Positions 1 to 14,309 of a stretch of 64,000 nucleotides of DNA are shown one piece after another. Under the pieces are notes generated by a model. The model had not been told where the DNA came from, ran no database searches, and saw nothing but the letters and a program-made list of their open reading frames with translations. The stretch spans positions 4,278,001 through 4,342,000 of the forward strand of contig NC_089441.1 of assembly GCF_026210795.1 (NCBI RefSeq). The letters run 5' to 3'. This DNA is from Rhizophagus irregularis. Its lineage: Eukaryota > Glomeromycota > Glomeromycetes > Glomerales > Glomeraceae. Position 1 is the first letter of the stretch. Each line of letters starts with the position of its first letter. The position numbers and the translations under genes were made by a program.

Positions 1-388
1 TCCCCATATACTCTTGACGAAGATTAGTTTGTGAATAAGGTGACAATGGAGATTGAGGACTGTGGTTTTGTCTTGAACGGTGTACTCTAGAAGGAGAGGC
101 AGACTTTTGCCTCCGAGAAAGATCAATTGGTGATGTTGGCCTATAGATAGGTGAACTATGTCTATTTTTTAATAAAGGTGTTTCTTCACCTAATTCTTGT
201 CGTTCACCTCCGAAGTCAATGCGTGAACTTCTTATATTAGCCTGATCAGTTTGTTGTGAAGCTGGATCATAATCTAATAGAGTAGGTGTTGTAAACGTTG
301 GAGGTGTCGAATTTAGAATATCCGTTGATTGAACAAGGGGTGGAGAATCATAAAGCCTTGGTGAATTATTTTTCACCGGAGAAGTCAT
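1..388 (-). CDS. 5' end of an unrecognised gene (partial)
   Basis: An open frame runs from an ATG at 388 to the left edge of the window without a stop, about 129 codons. The N-terminus starts MTSPVKNNSPRLYDSPP and is rich in Ser, Pro, Thr and Arg, so it is probably disordered. It contains GEETPLLKNR, which resembles an acidic dileucine sorting signal (ExxPLL) seen at the cytosolic N-termini of vacuolar or endosomal membrane proteins; that reading is only a hint. The arginine/serine-rich stretch after it looks like a phosphorylation region. No catalytic domain lies within the window, so the function cannot be named. The clean frame and lower AT content than the flanking DNA support real coding sequence. 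Confidence 0.6.
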   Translation of the reverse strand, partial: MTSPVKNNSPRLYDSPPLVQSTDILNSTPPTFTTPTLLDYDPASQQTDQANIRSSRIDFGGERQELGEETPLLKNRHSSPIYRPTSPIDLSRRQKSASPSRVHRSRQNHSPQSPLSPYSQTNLRQEYMG

Positions 389-2879
389 TTCCGTTGAGAA
401 AAAATTCTCAGAAAAGATTATTTAAAACTTAATTTTATTTTGCAGTTTTAACTCAAATAACTAACTATCAGAAGTTAAAATTACAAAAGAAGTTCGTTCT
501 AAAAGAAAGTGAATTTCGAAATACTCGAAACTTTTGGTTGTGTATTTATAACAACCGCCGATGAAAGTGATAAAATGCAAAATGTGATATTTAGATATGC
601 ATTATTGAGTTTATAATAATCACTATAAAAATAATAAATTGTACAACCAAATTAGACAATCCTTACATCCAAATACCAAGTGTCGTGTTTTGGTAAATGT
701 TTCCCATGAACACAATGTTTTCTATGGGAAAAAGCGATAATTTTTGAACAACGGCACCTGATGGCATCTGATGAACCATTACCCTATAAACCGCGCCAAT
801 TTTTTTTCATTAGTATATTTGACGCCTAGATTTTGGCGATCATTTATAGAATTCACAAGAATATTATTAACAAGGTTAATGCTTAAAGAAAATTTTATCT
901 CGATAATCTCAAGAAATGGCAAATAATAAAATGTGATAATTTGATTCCATGTGAATATTTTCACATTTAAATTATATATTTAAAGGTATAAGTGATTAAT
1001 CCCTTACCCTTATCACTCGGAAATTCGGAATAATAACCAAATTCAGGTTTATATTATGTTAAATTTGACAAATCCTTTTTATCGGTCAAGAACTTTTCAC
1101 AAGTCTTTAAACTTTTTAAGGAATAAAATAAAAGGATATATGGTAATTGCAATATATAATTGTTCTCGATTCCCCCTTATCTTTTTTGGATAAGTATTAT
1201 TAAATATTTTACTTCCCTACTTTTATTATATTAACATTTCATATTAATTTAAAGGCATATTGTATTAACATGTATTTAATAGTCAATATTGCTTAATTAT
1301 TACAAATGAAATACTAAATATATTAATAATCAGATTTTAATCTCATATAAATTAGTTTTATAACTATAAGTTCCTTAATTATTAAATATAAAACAATGTA
1401 TGTATATAATAAATTTCAGGACAATTTAGTAAAATTAAATATACTGTGATAAATTGGATAAAATTAGGCATTAAAATTATAGACAGAAAGTTTAAAATAA
1501 TTACATTAAAAGATATTAATTAACAATTATAATTTTATTTGAAAACTATCTATCTAAAATAATTAATTATATTTCATGTAATTTTTATGATTTCTTTTTT
1601 ATTTTATTTAATAACTTTTTTTATAGTAATTAAATAAGTTATATAGTATATACTGTATAAATATATTTTACATATAATATTATTTTAATATAAATTAGAT
1701 TTTAATTAGTAAATTTTCAAGATTTACTTAAAATAAATATAAATATATTTAAATATTAAAACTCTTTTTCAGTGTTATAATACAAAAAACTTCATTTAAA
1801 CTAATAATAGATGCTAGATTTTTTATTTAGTTTTGTAGTATTTTTTCTCAGAGCTAAGGCGATCACTTATGTGGCCTTAGAGCTGTCAGCAGATGAGAAA
1901 CGCTCAGGAAGGCCTCAGGTAAGACCATAACAAAATTAAATAAATCAATTTAATTTAATATTTCATATATAATAATTGCAAATATAAATATAAATATATT
2001 TTTATATAAATTTTTAAATTCTTATCTTTATTTAATTTTCAATTCCATCAAAATTATGAATAAAAATCTATTAAAAATTATTTATAAATCAATTTCTCAT
2101 AATTTTTTTGTAATTTCATCCATAAATATACAATTAAAAATAATACAAGTAATCGGAAAAAGTGTGAGAAATTTGATTTAGATCTGTGTTGCAAATAGAA
2201 GCCAAATATGGGAACCAGATAAACTATATGATCGAAAAATTTCGTAATTACAAATTAAAGTTTCAGCATCCATTTTTGAAAAATTTGAATAAGAAAAAGA
2301 ATTATAAATAATTTACTAAAATGTGCGAATTAATAATGGTTACAGGCTTCATAGAATTATGCATTTTGCGTATCAAGTTTTAATATACGCATAAAAAATT
2401 GCTGAATTTCCTTGCAAGTCTGATAAAAATTGTCCATATTTGTAAAAATGGATATGGATGCATCAGATGATTATACAAAGGTCACGGATACAGAAAACAT
2501 GGATGTGTCAGCTTTGGAAAGAAATGCCTAGTTGCTTGAGGTTAACGTATAAGCCTGAATGCGACAAAATTAGTTTTTAGAATAGCATAAACTTTACTAT
2601 TTGTACACCATTTTGTGATGTAAAGGCACTCATAAACCAATAACTAAATTCAGTATGCAATAAACACGAATTCCAATTGATCCAAATAATCCAAATGTGT
2701 AAGCATGAGAATTTGTAGAAAACGCTTAAGCATATGATATATGAGCTTAATAATCATTGGCTAGCTCCAAATCGTTGAGATGATGTAATTATTTTTAAAG
2801 TAGGTAATCGCCAGACATCCTTAATAATAATTCGCGATTTTCGTTTATTTAATCTGTTCTTTTATATATATTCTTAACA
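389..2879. other. AT-rich intergenic region
   Basis: No gene is visible in about 2.5 kb. Bases 1850-1925 form a GC-richer island (with AGGCCT and GCTCAGGAAGG) that looks like a fragment of something older; I cannot identify it. Around 2448-2531 there is a 27-codon ORF beginning MDMDASDD that could be a gene relic, but it has no supporting exon. Confidence 0.5.
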
Positions 2880-3103
2880 ATGCCTAAACCAAATGCTACA
2901 ACATTCGCTGTACCTGGTAAGGATAGAATTAGTTGAATTGGTTATTCCTTGTTTTAGTTCACATGGATTGTCATTTCTGGATTTGTATTTGTCGAGTTAT
3001 GTATCGGACTTCATATGATATGAATCGTAATTGTATTTTTACAGATATTCAACAAGCATTTTTGATCAAATTGAAGGTGCAAATAATATATTTCCAGACC
3101 TAA
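2880..3103 (+). CDS. candidate small two-exon gene or truncated relic
   Basis: An ATG at 2880 lies just downstream of a TATATATA stretch (2861-2870). The first exon (2880-2916) encodes MPKPNATTFAVP and ends at a good donor (GTAAGG). An acceptor (TTTTACAG, ending at 3044) leads to a second exon (3045-3103) reading DIQQAFLIKLK and then a stop, 31 residues in all. Splice sites and frame agree, but the product is very short and reads like the start of a longer protein whose continuation I could not find. It may be a decayed gene. I do not recognise it. Confidence 0.2.
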
Positions 3104-3352
3104 AATAAAGAGTATTTTTTGCTTTGCAATGTTTCATATAATAATTAAAAGTACCCACTTTAAATACCGATTTTTTATACATCATTATATTTGCATGTTT
3201 TTTAATATTATTTATATTATACTAAATTTTACGTTAGCAAAAAATATTTGTAAATTGGTTTAATATTCAAAAATAATTTTATTTAAACTTTTATCGTATA
3301 CAATAAACACTTGATAATAAATTTGATAAATTACAAATACAAATGTTATTGC

Positions 3353-5367
<2,015 letters not shown>

Positions 5368-5606
5368 TATGTTTTAAAAAAAAAAACTTTGAAAAGCTTG
5401 CGAGAAATAGACGATGCATATTTATATTGACCAAGATTTTCGCATCTAACACCGTTTTGGTAAACCATGCAGTGTAATATCGTAATATCGTGAATATGTG
5501 TAATATCTAATTAGTAATAAGATCGACTATCATAACTTATCGGACCATTTTTATTTATAAGGCGTCAAAACGCAAAAGGGAAATGGGCTAAGTTATTTTC
5601 GCGTTA
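5368..5606. promoter_or_regulatory. shared divergent promoter, GAPDH and phosphoesterase
   Basis: The two start codons are separated by 239 bp and point away from each other, so both genes must use this stretch. A TATAAATA box for GAPDH lies on the minus strand at 5419-5426, about 55 nt upstream of its ATG. A short direct repeat (CGTAATATCGTAATATCG) sits near 5479. No equally clear TATA box is seen for the plus-strand gene. Confidence 0.5.
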
Positions 5607-7129
5607 ATGCATCGTACGTTTCTTATTGTAAGCGATATCCATTATCGCTTGGATAACATAAAAAAACTTCAAATTTGGCTAATTCAAAAAGATCGATTAA
5701 AAGAGTACGTAATTTATTTGTTTCTTTAACTTTATTTGTTTTGGTATTTTACGTATATCACAATTAAAAAATTTAAAGAATTGATTTTATTATCGCATGT
5801 GGAGATCTTGTAAATGGAACACCTATAACCACAGAAAAAGTTTGTTTGATTCATTTTCTTGCTTATTCACTTAATTCTTCATGTTGAATACATTTTACAT
5901 TATTGCATAGGATAAGCAAGAGTTTCAGGAAGTAATTTCCGCTTTAAAGTGCTTTGACAAGCCATTATATTATATACCAGGTAATTTTCTTTTATTTATG
6001 CGTTAATCTATACTTGTCGTATCATCTTCAATTATTTAAAATTTTAGGAAATCATGATCCGGACACTTCTTTTCTTCCGCAAGATCAAAAAGATAATTTA
6101 AACCAAACTAGTGATGAAAGGCCAATAACAAGGAATTTTCATAATGAATCTGTACAACTAGGTCAGTTTATTTATACGTCATTTGCTTCGTGGCGTAGTA
6201 ACCTTATGATCTTTCTTCTCTTTGTAGCACCTGGATTAAGCATTGTAGGCTTTGGAGGATCAATAGATGGGGTGCTAAGAAACTCTCCTGAGACTGTAAT
6301 TTGGCCAGGTAATGGAGGATTAATACCGTATATCACCGACCAAGAGTACCCCTCCTATGTATAGTATCCCCCTCTCTTTCACTTGAAACAATCTTTTTCT
6401 ATTAATTATGTATTTAAAAAACCTAATTTTATCCAGACATTACACACAAATATTTTCTGATTATTATACATTCTATGTTTATAGTAAAAATTTTATGACA
6501 CATGGTAGTACAAGGTCAACCTTCCATCATACCTGGGGATTGGTAATATATAAATCTTTATTTAAATTCTTACTTTTATTATCAAATAGCATGTCCAGAG
6601 AATACCGAAACTTTTCTCGCTGAAAAACTACCAATTTTAATTGATCAAGTTAATAATGATGATATTATTCTTGTTACACACTTTGGTCCGTTCAAAACTG
6701 GAACCACTGATGTAGATAAGTATCCTTTACAATCTTCTTATGCGATTGAATCAGGAAGGTAATTAATTGAAGCATTTTACTTTAATGATTTGATTCCTTA
6801 CTAATTCTTTGCAATAATGAATGGTCAGCAAAGTTTTACGTGACATGATCGCTTCCCGATCTCCTTTATCACCAGATGAATCATCTAAACAATATATCAT
6901 GCTTAATATTCATGGTCATTCGCATTATCCGTTTGGTCTTTCGCATATTGGCCAAACTATGATTGTTAATCCTAGTGCACTAAGAGATGGCAGATTTGCA
7001 ATCTTGTCTTTAGCGCAAATAGATAAAGACGAATTTATGGAGAAGGACAAGGAGAGAAGAGAATATATGAAAAGTTTTTCTCGAGACAAAATTTGGATCC
7101 TTGGAGGAGTGGAATTTTTATTATTATAG
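5607..7129 (+). CDS. calcineurin-like metallophosphoesterase
   Basis: Predicted two-metal phosphoesterase of the calcineurin-like fold. All metal-ligand motifs are present in order: SDIH near residue 9, ACGDLVNG, PGNHD, VTHFGP and HGHSH near the C-terminus. Exons: 5607-5704, 5779-5839, 5911-5980, 6048-6161, 6228-6308, 6590-6758, 6829-7129, giving 297 residues with all phases matching. The 281-nt intron between 6308 and 6590 is longer than its neighbours, and a very small extra exon there cannot be excluded. The second intron's acceptor (AAAG) has a weak pyrimidine tract, but the frame across it is good. The substrate cannot be read from sequence. No signal peptide is seen, so it is probably cytosolic. 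It is divergent from GAPDH. Confidence 0.85.
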
Positions 7130-7517
7130 TTAATTTCTCACAAAAATGTCCAATAGTTTATTAATTATTACGGCTTCAAGTAATTTAACAAATTTAACAA
7201 GATTTAAAATTTTTAAAATCATGAATACATTGAATACATTATTGTATTTGAATTCGTGTTCTATATGGCAATAAATATATTATTTGATTACGTATGAAAG
7301 TGATTTGATTGGTGCTGCAACGCGTGTAGTAAATCCATACTTTGTAGTACGTATTTTTGATAATCCTTTGGTCATATGATTTTGCATTGATAATGAATTT
7401 ATCGTCATAGTATATCGCTTTGTTCCAAAAAATTTTTGAATATTTCTGGATAGAGTATCGTGCGGTCCTTTTCGCCAAAGTTCTCCAATTAATCCCCCTT
7501 ACTGTATTTATAACATA
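7130..7517. other. short intergenic region
   Basis: Separates two co-directional genes. AT-rich with no convincing exon on either strand. A TGTATTTATA stretch at 7503-7512 is a possible TATA element for the downstream gene, but it is very close to the ATG. Confidence 0.4.
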
Positions 7518-9891
7518 ATGTATTCTAACGAATCTATTGAATCACAACGCGTTAAATCAATTGTTGGAAGCGTAAATGGAAAATCCATGCAAAGGTATTT
7601 CAATAGACTTATGTATCTGTTCTCTCAATCGCTTTTAAGTAATCGATTCATTTATCTCATTTTAGGAGAACGGGTGGAAATAATTCACCCGCTACTTCAC
7701 GATTATTCATGAATGCCGTAAAGGACGCAAGTAAAGGCGTACGAAATCTTGGTGAGAGAACAGGTGAGTAGATGAAAACTTCGAATTTGATCACAATGAA
7801 CCTAATTGTTATTTATAACTTATTTGTAGAAGAAAATATATCATATAGATCTGATAAAGGTCATTTTAAACGTCCTTATAGTCCCACTATGGATTATAAC
7901 AAAGAGGATCAAAAAACAAAATCTCGTAAAGTCGAGAATGGATTTGAATATGATCGCTCATTTGAATCGGATCGTAGTCAAGATAGATATTCACGAGTAG
8001 GATTAGATCGTCGGCCTAGTGATCAAGGTTTATATATGCCTTCACCACCAGATTATGATCGCAATAGATATGGTAATTATAAAAATATTTATATTATTGG
8101 CTTCAAATTAGGATTAGAATTAGTATTAAGATTAAATCACATGAATTATAGTGAATGAGAAACGACCTTCACATGTTAGGCTGTTACAACAGCCAAGTGT
8201 TTTAGATCGACTGGGAAAGAAAGGAGGTCTAATGACAGCATATATTAATCCTGCTTTTTTTCAAGGGTCCAGTGCCGCAAGTACGAACGCAATGCCGTTT
8301 TCGTCAGATTCGAATAATAATATCACACTTACTCCAAAAACTTCTCGATGTCGTCACTGGCCCAATTGCGATCTCGGATCTTCATGCAAATTTCATCATC
8401 CTATTGAAATTTGTCCGTAAGTATTTAAGTTTTATCTTCTGATACTTTCTTACCATTCTTTTATTAAAAATTATTTCTCAAATTTTAGACTGGTACCTAA
8501 TTGTCCCAATTCTCCTAAAACTTGTTTATATATCCATCCCGCTAATCAAGAATTTGCTTCATATGATCAGCGTGGCGGTATATATGCATTTGGAAATAAT
8601 ACGGGACAAGGAGCCTTCGATCCACGTTCTTCTGGATTAAGTTCATTTGGACTTGGTCCTATGGGTCCTATGGGTCATGGAATATTTGGACAAGGTACTT
8701 CTTATCAAAGTGGAGCATTTGGTACAGGTGTATTTGTACAAAATTCTCAGAGGCCAAGCATTACATTTGGAAAGGGCTCATATGAGCAAAGTTTAAGTGT
8801 ACAAGGTCAGAAAAAAGAAGAGAGACCCACTAATGTAGCTATCACGGAGTCTGGCAATACAACTACTTCTGCAATTTCAAATGATTCGTTATCAGGGCAT
8901 GAAAAGGACGCTTCATCTCAAACTCAAACAACCATATCAAATGCGTCTCCCGCTGTTTTGTGTAGATTTAGTGAAAGCTGTGCAAATCCTAATTGTATTT
9001 ATGCGCATGCAAGCCCCGCTTCAACCGGAACTGGTTCTATTCCATCCACTTTAATTGATATACCTTGCAGATTTGGTTCTGAATGTGCTCAACCTAAGTG
9101 TCGTTATTCACATCCTTCTCCAGCAACAGGTATGAGAAAATTTTTATCATCTTTGGATCAAATTTAATTAAGGGCCTCAATTTAACATTTTTATTTTTTT
9201 TACACCAGTCGCGGTTCCTCAAGAACCTTGCAGATATTATCCTAATTGCCAGAATCCAGTATGTCCGTACTTGCATATTGATTATAGGTATATATTTTAG
9301 TTTCAAAATTTTCAACATCTAATATATAACTAATAAATTTTTATATATTTAGCAATACAATGAAAGTTCCAACTCCTTGTCGTAATGGAACTCATTGCGT
9401 GAGAACTGGATGTCATTTTATGCATCCGTGGGATATAGAGGCGGATACCTCAAGCATTCCTGTTTGTATTAAATTAATTTGTTCATTAATCATTTTACTT
9501 TATGTATTTTATTTGTTAACATTTTATTAATTATTAGTGTAAATTTGGGTTTAATTGTCGAAGACCTGATTGTGCATATGCCCATCCAATGGGTAAAAAG
9601 AACTATTCGCATATTTCTGAGCGTACTTTTGCTGTACCAGAAGAGATGACAGAAAAGGTTCTTCCACCTTCGGAGAATCAAGAAAATAAGAAAGAAGATG
9701 AACCAGTTAAATCAGAAGAGATAAAAAATGAATTAAATAACAACAAGTCAGAAAATAAAGAAGATAAGAATAAATCTAATGAGACGGAAGAAGAGTTTAA
9801 TGAAGAGGATTTTAATTGGGATTTAGATTTTGATGTGGATGTAATATTAAATGATGAAGGAATAAATGGAGATATTGTGACGGATTTGTGA
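7518..9891 (+). CDS. NAB2: Nab2-family CCCH zinc-finger poly(A) RNA-binding protein
   Basis: Nuclear poly(A)-binding protein likely acting in poly(A)-tail length control and mRNA export. Exons: 7518-7594, 7666-7763, 7830-8072, 8152-8416, 8489-9129, 9209-9287, 9353-9461, 9538-9891; 621 residues with consistent phases. Seven fingers of the Nab2/ZC3H14 type (C-X5-C-X4-6-C-X3-H) are visible: CRHWPNC and CPLVPNC around residues 205-245, CRFSESC and CRFGSEC around 385-430, CRYYPNC near 450, CRNGTHC near 480, CKFGFNC near 505. Seven matches yeast Nab2 (metazoan ZC3H14 has five). Between fingers 2 and 3 is a Gly/Phe/Gln-rich segment, and the C-terminus is an acidic tail. The N-terminus begins MYSNESIES and I see no PWI-like domain, so an upstream exon may be missing or the domain is absent. 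Confidence 0.88.
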
Positions 9892-11958
9892 GATACTAAT
9901 AAAAGGAAATTTAGAAATGAATTTTTAAGATTTATATTTAATATGCATTTGCTTTTAGTTTTGTTTTTCTAATTTTTTTTGTTAAGTGCTTCGGACATTA
10001 TTTGTAATTTGCAATAATTATATGTAGAAATATGAACAAAAGTAAATAAATGCAACTATACTGCTAGTCACAGTATTAATTTCAATATTATAATTTGCCT
10101 ATAGAATTAAATTATATCAATTATATTTATAATAAATAATGGAATCTTATTAATTAATAAGTTTCAATTAAATATATCTTTAAAAATTCTTTTAACAAAC
10201 TTATTATTCATTTCAAATAGTTAGTAACTTGCAAATCTAATCTAATTAAGTAGTAAAACTAAAAAAATTGGAAATAAAATTACATTTCCTGATATTGGTG
10301 AAAATTTAAAGAAAACAATAATATAATTGATGCCAGAGGTATTTTTTTGCAATTTTCCATTAAATAAATAATGCTAACTACTAAATTAAAAAATAAAAAT
10401 ATAATTTAAGTATTTAATGTAAATTAGTATAAAAATAATTAGAATTAAAGATTTTACTTATTAATATTACCTATTAGTTTAAAATAAAAATAAAAAAAAA
10501 TCTATTTAACTGAAATTTATAAAGTAAAATTTTTTAAAAAAAGTAGTTATAATTTTATAGTAAATTTTTTTAAATAATTAATAATTAAATTACTGAATAT
10601 TAAGAATTTGCAAAAAATAATTTTTGATTTTAACCAAAAGTTTATTACAATCAGCTTTTAATATAATAAATTCTTTTGGTTTTATTTTAAATTTGCTATA
10701 AAATTATAATATAAATTAAAGAATTTAACTGGCTGATTCATTATAATAAAGAATATTTAATATATTTAATTAGTTAAATATTACAACTTATATGTTAGGA
10801 AAATTTCATTATAAAGCAAATTTATTATATTGAGAATTGATTATACAATCTAGAATTTTACTTACTTTTAATAAAAATCACCAGAATTATATACTAGTAA
10901 AAAAAATTTAAAGATCCTACTATATATAAATAAATTACATATAAAAAAGGAAATATTTCATGAATTTTTTCTTTTTATATTAACTAATTGGGTTACTACT
11001 AGTAAAATTACTAATAAATTTTTAAGGCTAGAGAAATCAAAACAGGCTCAGGAAATCACCATCTGGAAATAGGTAGGGTACTATTTAGCAAAAATTATAT
11101 AGTTTTAAACAGTTTATATAATAATAAAAACATATATAATACCGTAATATAATTATTACTTTATTTTTTTTTAATTTAATAAAAAGTGCAAAAAGTTTTC
11201 TAAAAAAATTTCATTAAAAAAGAACTTTTATAAAAAATATTATTTTTTTAATAAATTTTAGAATGTTTTTTAAAAAAAATATAATTGATTAGTTATTTTT
11301 AAAATTTAATAAATAGTAATTATTATAAATAAAAAAAATTTTTTAAATCATTATATCTTACTAAATAGTAAGCAATGCAAATATATACATATAGATGAAT
11401 ATTTTATTACTAACAAATTATATTATTATTTAAAATAAGGTATTATATATAGTTAACTTTTATATATCAAATATTTCTTATTATAATAAACTAACAAATT
11501 AAATTTTTTGAATTCTTTGCTATATAATCTTATAGAGTTTATTTAAAGTTACTATTTTAAACATTACATTAGAATTACATTCGTTTTGATCATTATGCCA
11601 ATTATAGCAATTTCATAGTAATATATTATCTTATTATTATGGTAATAAATAATTATAAAAACGGGTTTCATCGTGATAATTTAATTTAAATTTTTACCAA
11701 AAAAAGTTTATGGCTTAGCTTTAATATGGACCAAACTTGTTAATTTATTAATTGGAAAAAAAAAGAAAATAAAAATTACACAATTGAAAATTTAATTCAA
11801 ATCACCTAAATCACTATATATTAACAAAAAGAAAAAATATTATACACTATAAATTCCCGTTTGTTTATTAGTTTCTATAAAGAGAAAAATCCCAGTTTAC
11901 TTGTCGCAAATGTAATTTTTGTGTCTTTGAATAAGGAAAGAATAATAAAAAGTCTTTA
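9892..11958. other. AT-rich intergenic region, convergent 3' ends
   Basis: Lies between the 3' ends of two convergent genes. Apart from a slightly GC-richer scrap at 11025-11085, it is almost pure A/T with no exon, RNA gene or clear repeat border. Confidence 0.5.
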
Positions 11959-13593
11959 TCAATCATAATTGTTATATATCAAAAGATTCTTAGTATCAGA
12001 TGGAATCTTAGTAAGTTTATCCTTAGTAGCTAATTTAAGGATTTTATTCTTAAGTTCTTTTGGAGTCAATAAAGTACTATAGAATTCAGAAGAACTATCT
12101 GGTTCAAGTGAAAGAAGATATGCAATTAAACCAGCAACGTGGGGGGAAGCCATTGAAGTTCCGGAAATGGTATTTGTAGCTTTCGGCGATCCTATCCATG
12201 CTGACCGAATATCTTTACCGGGTCCAAATACATCAACACATTTACCATAATTTGAGAACCAAGCGCGTTCGTCTTCAATGGTAGAAGCACCAACGGTAAT
12301 AGCATTTTCAGCGGCTGCAGGTGAATAGTCACACGCATCACGATTATCATTTCCGGCGGCAACAGCGAAGTTAAGGCCAACATTAACAGCCTATTTTTTT
12401 TTAAAAAAAAAACAAAAAAAAATTAAATCGCAAATTCATAAATACATAACACACAAATTGCGTTAAATTCTCACCCCATTGACAGCATCATCTAAAGTTC
12501 GACTTCTTCCACCTCCCAAACTCATATTGGCACCTGAACCTTTGAATACTCTGCCATCTTTGCGAGCTTTTTCTTTTTCTTCAAGATGAAATTGAGCAGC
12601 GTATTCGACACCCTTAATTACATCAGACATGGTACCAGAACCATTTGAACGTAAGACTTTAATAGCTACGATCTTTGATTTTTTGGAAACACCAAAACTT
12701 TTGCCAGCGACAGTACCAGCGACATGTGTTCCTATTATGATTTAAGAAAGATTCCATTAAATCGCATTTATTGAATATTAAATCACGTGGAAAATATACA
12801 TACCATGGCCATTTCCATCGATATCTTCGTCACCTTGAGGAACAGTTATACCCCATACAGCACGACCTCCAAAGTCCTCATGTTTGATATTGACGCCGGT
12901 ATCAATGATATAAACAGTGACACCATCTCCACCGTTTTCGTTAAATAAGTATTTATTGAACGTGCCAAAAGTCAATCTTGAGCGATGAGAAATACGAGCT
13001 AATCCCCATGGGGCATTTTTTTGAAGTTCAGTGGCATAAACCATTTGATCTTTTTCAACATAAGCGACCTATTTAAGGTGGAAGCAAAACGAAAAATGAT
13101 CAAAATTATATTCCGTTGATTTGTAATGAATCATTCCAATTTTGGACGCCAAAATCACATTATGTATTGTTGCTTTGGTTAAAAGATTAACAACTTTTTT
13201 TTCACGTATTCTTTAGGTTAGAATATTTACCTCGTCACTACGTCTGATCTTATCTAAAACTTCTTTAGAGAATTTACCAGCATAGCCTTGGAAATTATCG
13301 AAATCAAATGTGTGTTTGATACCAGATATAAAATCATCTAATAAACCTCTCTTTGAGAGGTCCCTCTTTTCCTCAGAAACATAGTCATTAACACAGCTAT
13401 GGTGATATTTAACTTTTACTTCATCAACGTGTTTCTTGAATACGATAATATAAGAGTCAGGAATTATTTGAGCTGATTCTGAAGACACTAAAGGAGCAAC
13501 ATTCTCTGAATAGTAAGAATTGTGATAGGGCGCAGCAGCAGTAGAGGTAAGGAGAAAAGTTGCAAAAATGAGTAACTTTTTGGGCAGCATCAT
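11959..13593 (-). CDS. secreted subtilisin-like serine protease (S8, cerevisin/proteinase K type)
   Basis: Endopeptidase precursor. An N-terminal hydrophobic signal peptide (MMLPKKLLIFATF, cleavage near TSTAAA) is followed by an inhibitor I9-type propeptide (SYIIVFKKHVDEV to YVEKDQ) and the peptidase S8 domain. Catalytic Asp is in VYIIDTGVN, His in GNGHGTHVAG, the oxyanion Asn in AVAAGNDN and Ser in SGTSMASPHVAG, so the triad is intact. Exons on the minus strand: 13593-13231, 13068-12804, 12731-12475, 12390-11959; 438 residues, all phases matching. A further upstream in-frame ATG at 13635 would bury the signal peptide, so 13593 is preferred. It probably works outside the cell or in the vacuole. 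An AT-rich TATATAAT-type stretch near 13678-13692 may be the core promoter. Confidence 0.93.
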
Positions 13594-14059
13594 TAAAATA
13601 CTTGAACAACAACGGGTTCTGTAGATAAAATACAAACGAAAGAAAAAAAATATTTCGTTTATTAAGGAACTATTAGGTATATATAATATATAAGCGGGAA
13701 CGGAACTTTCGGAATAAAGAACTCCTAAGAAAGAAAATGTTTACTTTGGCGTTTTTTTAAATAAATAAGAAATTACGCAAACCCCAGCCAATAACTAACT
13801 AAAATGTCATGTGAACCTGTGAAATATATATATGCTCCTGTTGTTTCATAAATAGATTCTTTTGGAAAATAAAGTTTTCTTATCCTTTGTTTAACAAATG
13901 TCAATCAACCTATTGGCGTTGTAAGACTGGTTTTATCCTATTAAGGAAGGCTCTTTTAGTAATGGTAAATGGTGACAAATTAATGGGTAAAAATTGCTCA
14001 TTCTTTCCATCTATAATTTCGTAATTTACTCGTAAAAATATCTGATCAAGATAGTGAAA

Positions 14060-14235
14060 ATGAATAATTCTTTCCGGATTATTATTTGTTTATTATTTGT
14101 TGTAGTTGTATGCGGAACAAATGTAATGTTATCAAAATAAATCTTTTAAATGTAAATAATCAGGCATTATAATTTCCTTAGGTGATATCTCTATACAAAA
14201 AAACATCTTTTCGAGTTTATAATTACTGTACCTAG
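14060..14235 (+). CDS. candidate small secreted peptide
   Basis: Two exons, 14060-14122 and 14182-14235, joined by a 59-nt intron (GTAATG to CTTAG), encode 38 residues. The first 18 residues (MNNSFRIIICLLFVVVVC) form a short basic start plus a hydrophobic core typical of a signal peptide, leaving a tail of about 18 residues with one Cys and several Lys/Arg/Tyr. Without splicing the frame stops after 26 residues. I recognise no family. It lies between the protease promoter and the 3' end of the nuclease gene, so it could also be chance sequence in a promoter. Confidence 0.25.
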
Positions 14236-14309
14236 ATTTTAATCATGTGACATAAGTTATGTTACAAAGTTAGTTTTTTATTATCTTTTTTTTTACAATT
14301 ACTGCGGTA

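Noticed and set aside
7239-7478. A 79-codon minus-strand frame between two plus-strand genes
   Set aside because: Ile/Tyr/Lys-rich composition typical of AT-rich noncoding DNA, with no motif or splice support.
9094-9322. Overlapping open frames on both strands in the Nab2-like gene
   Set aside because: They run across the 9130-9208 intron and antisense to zinc-finger exons.
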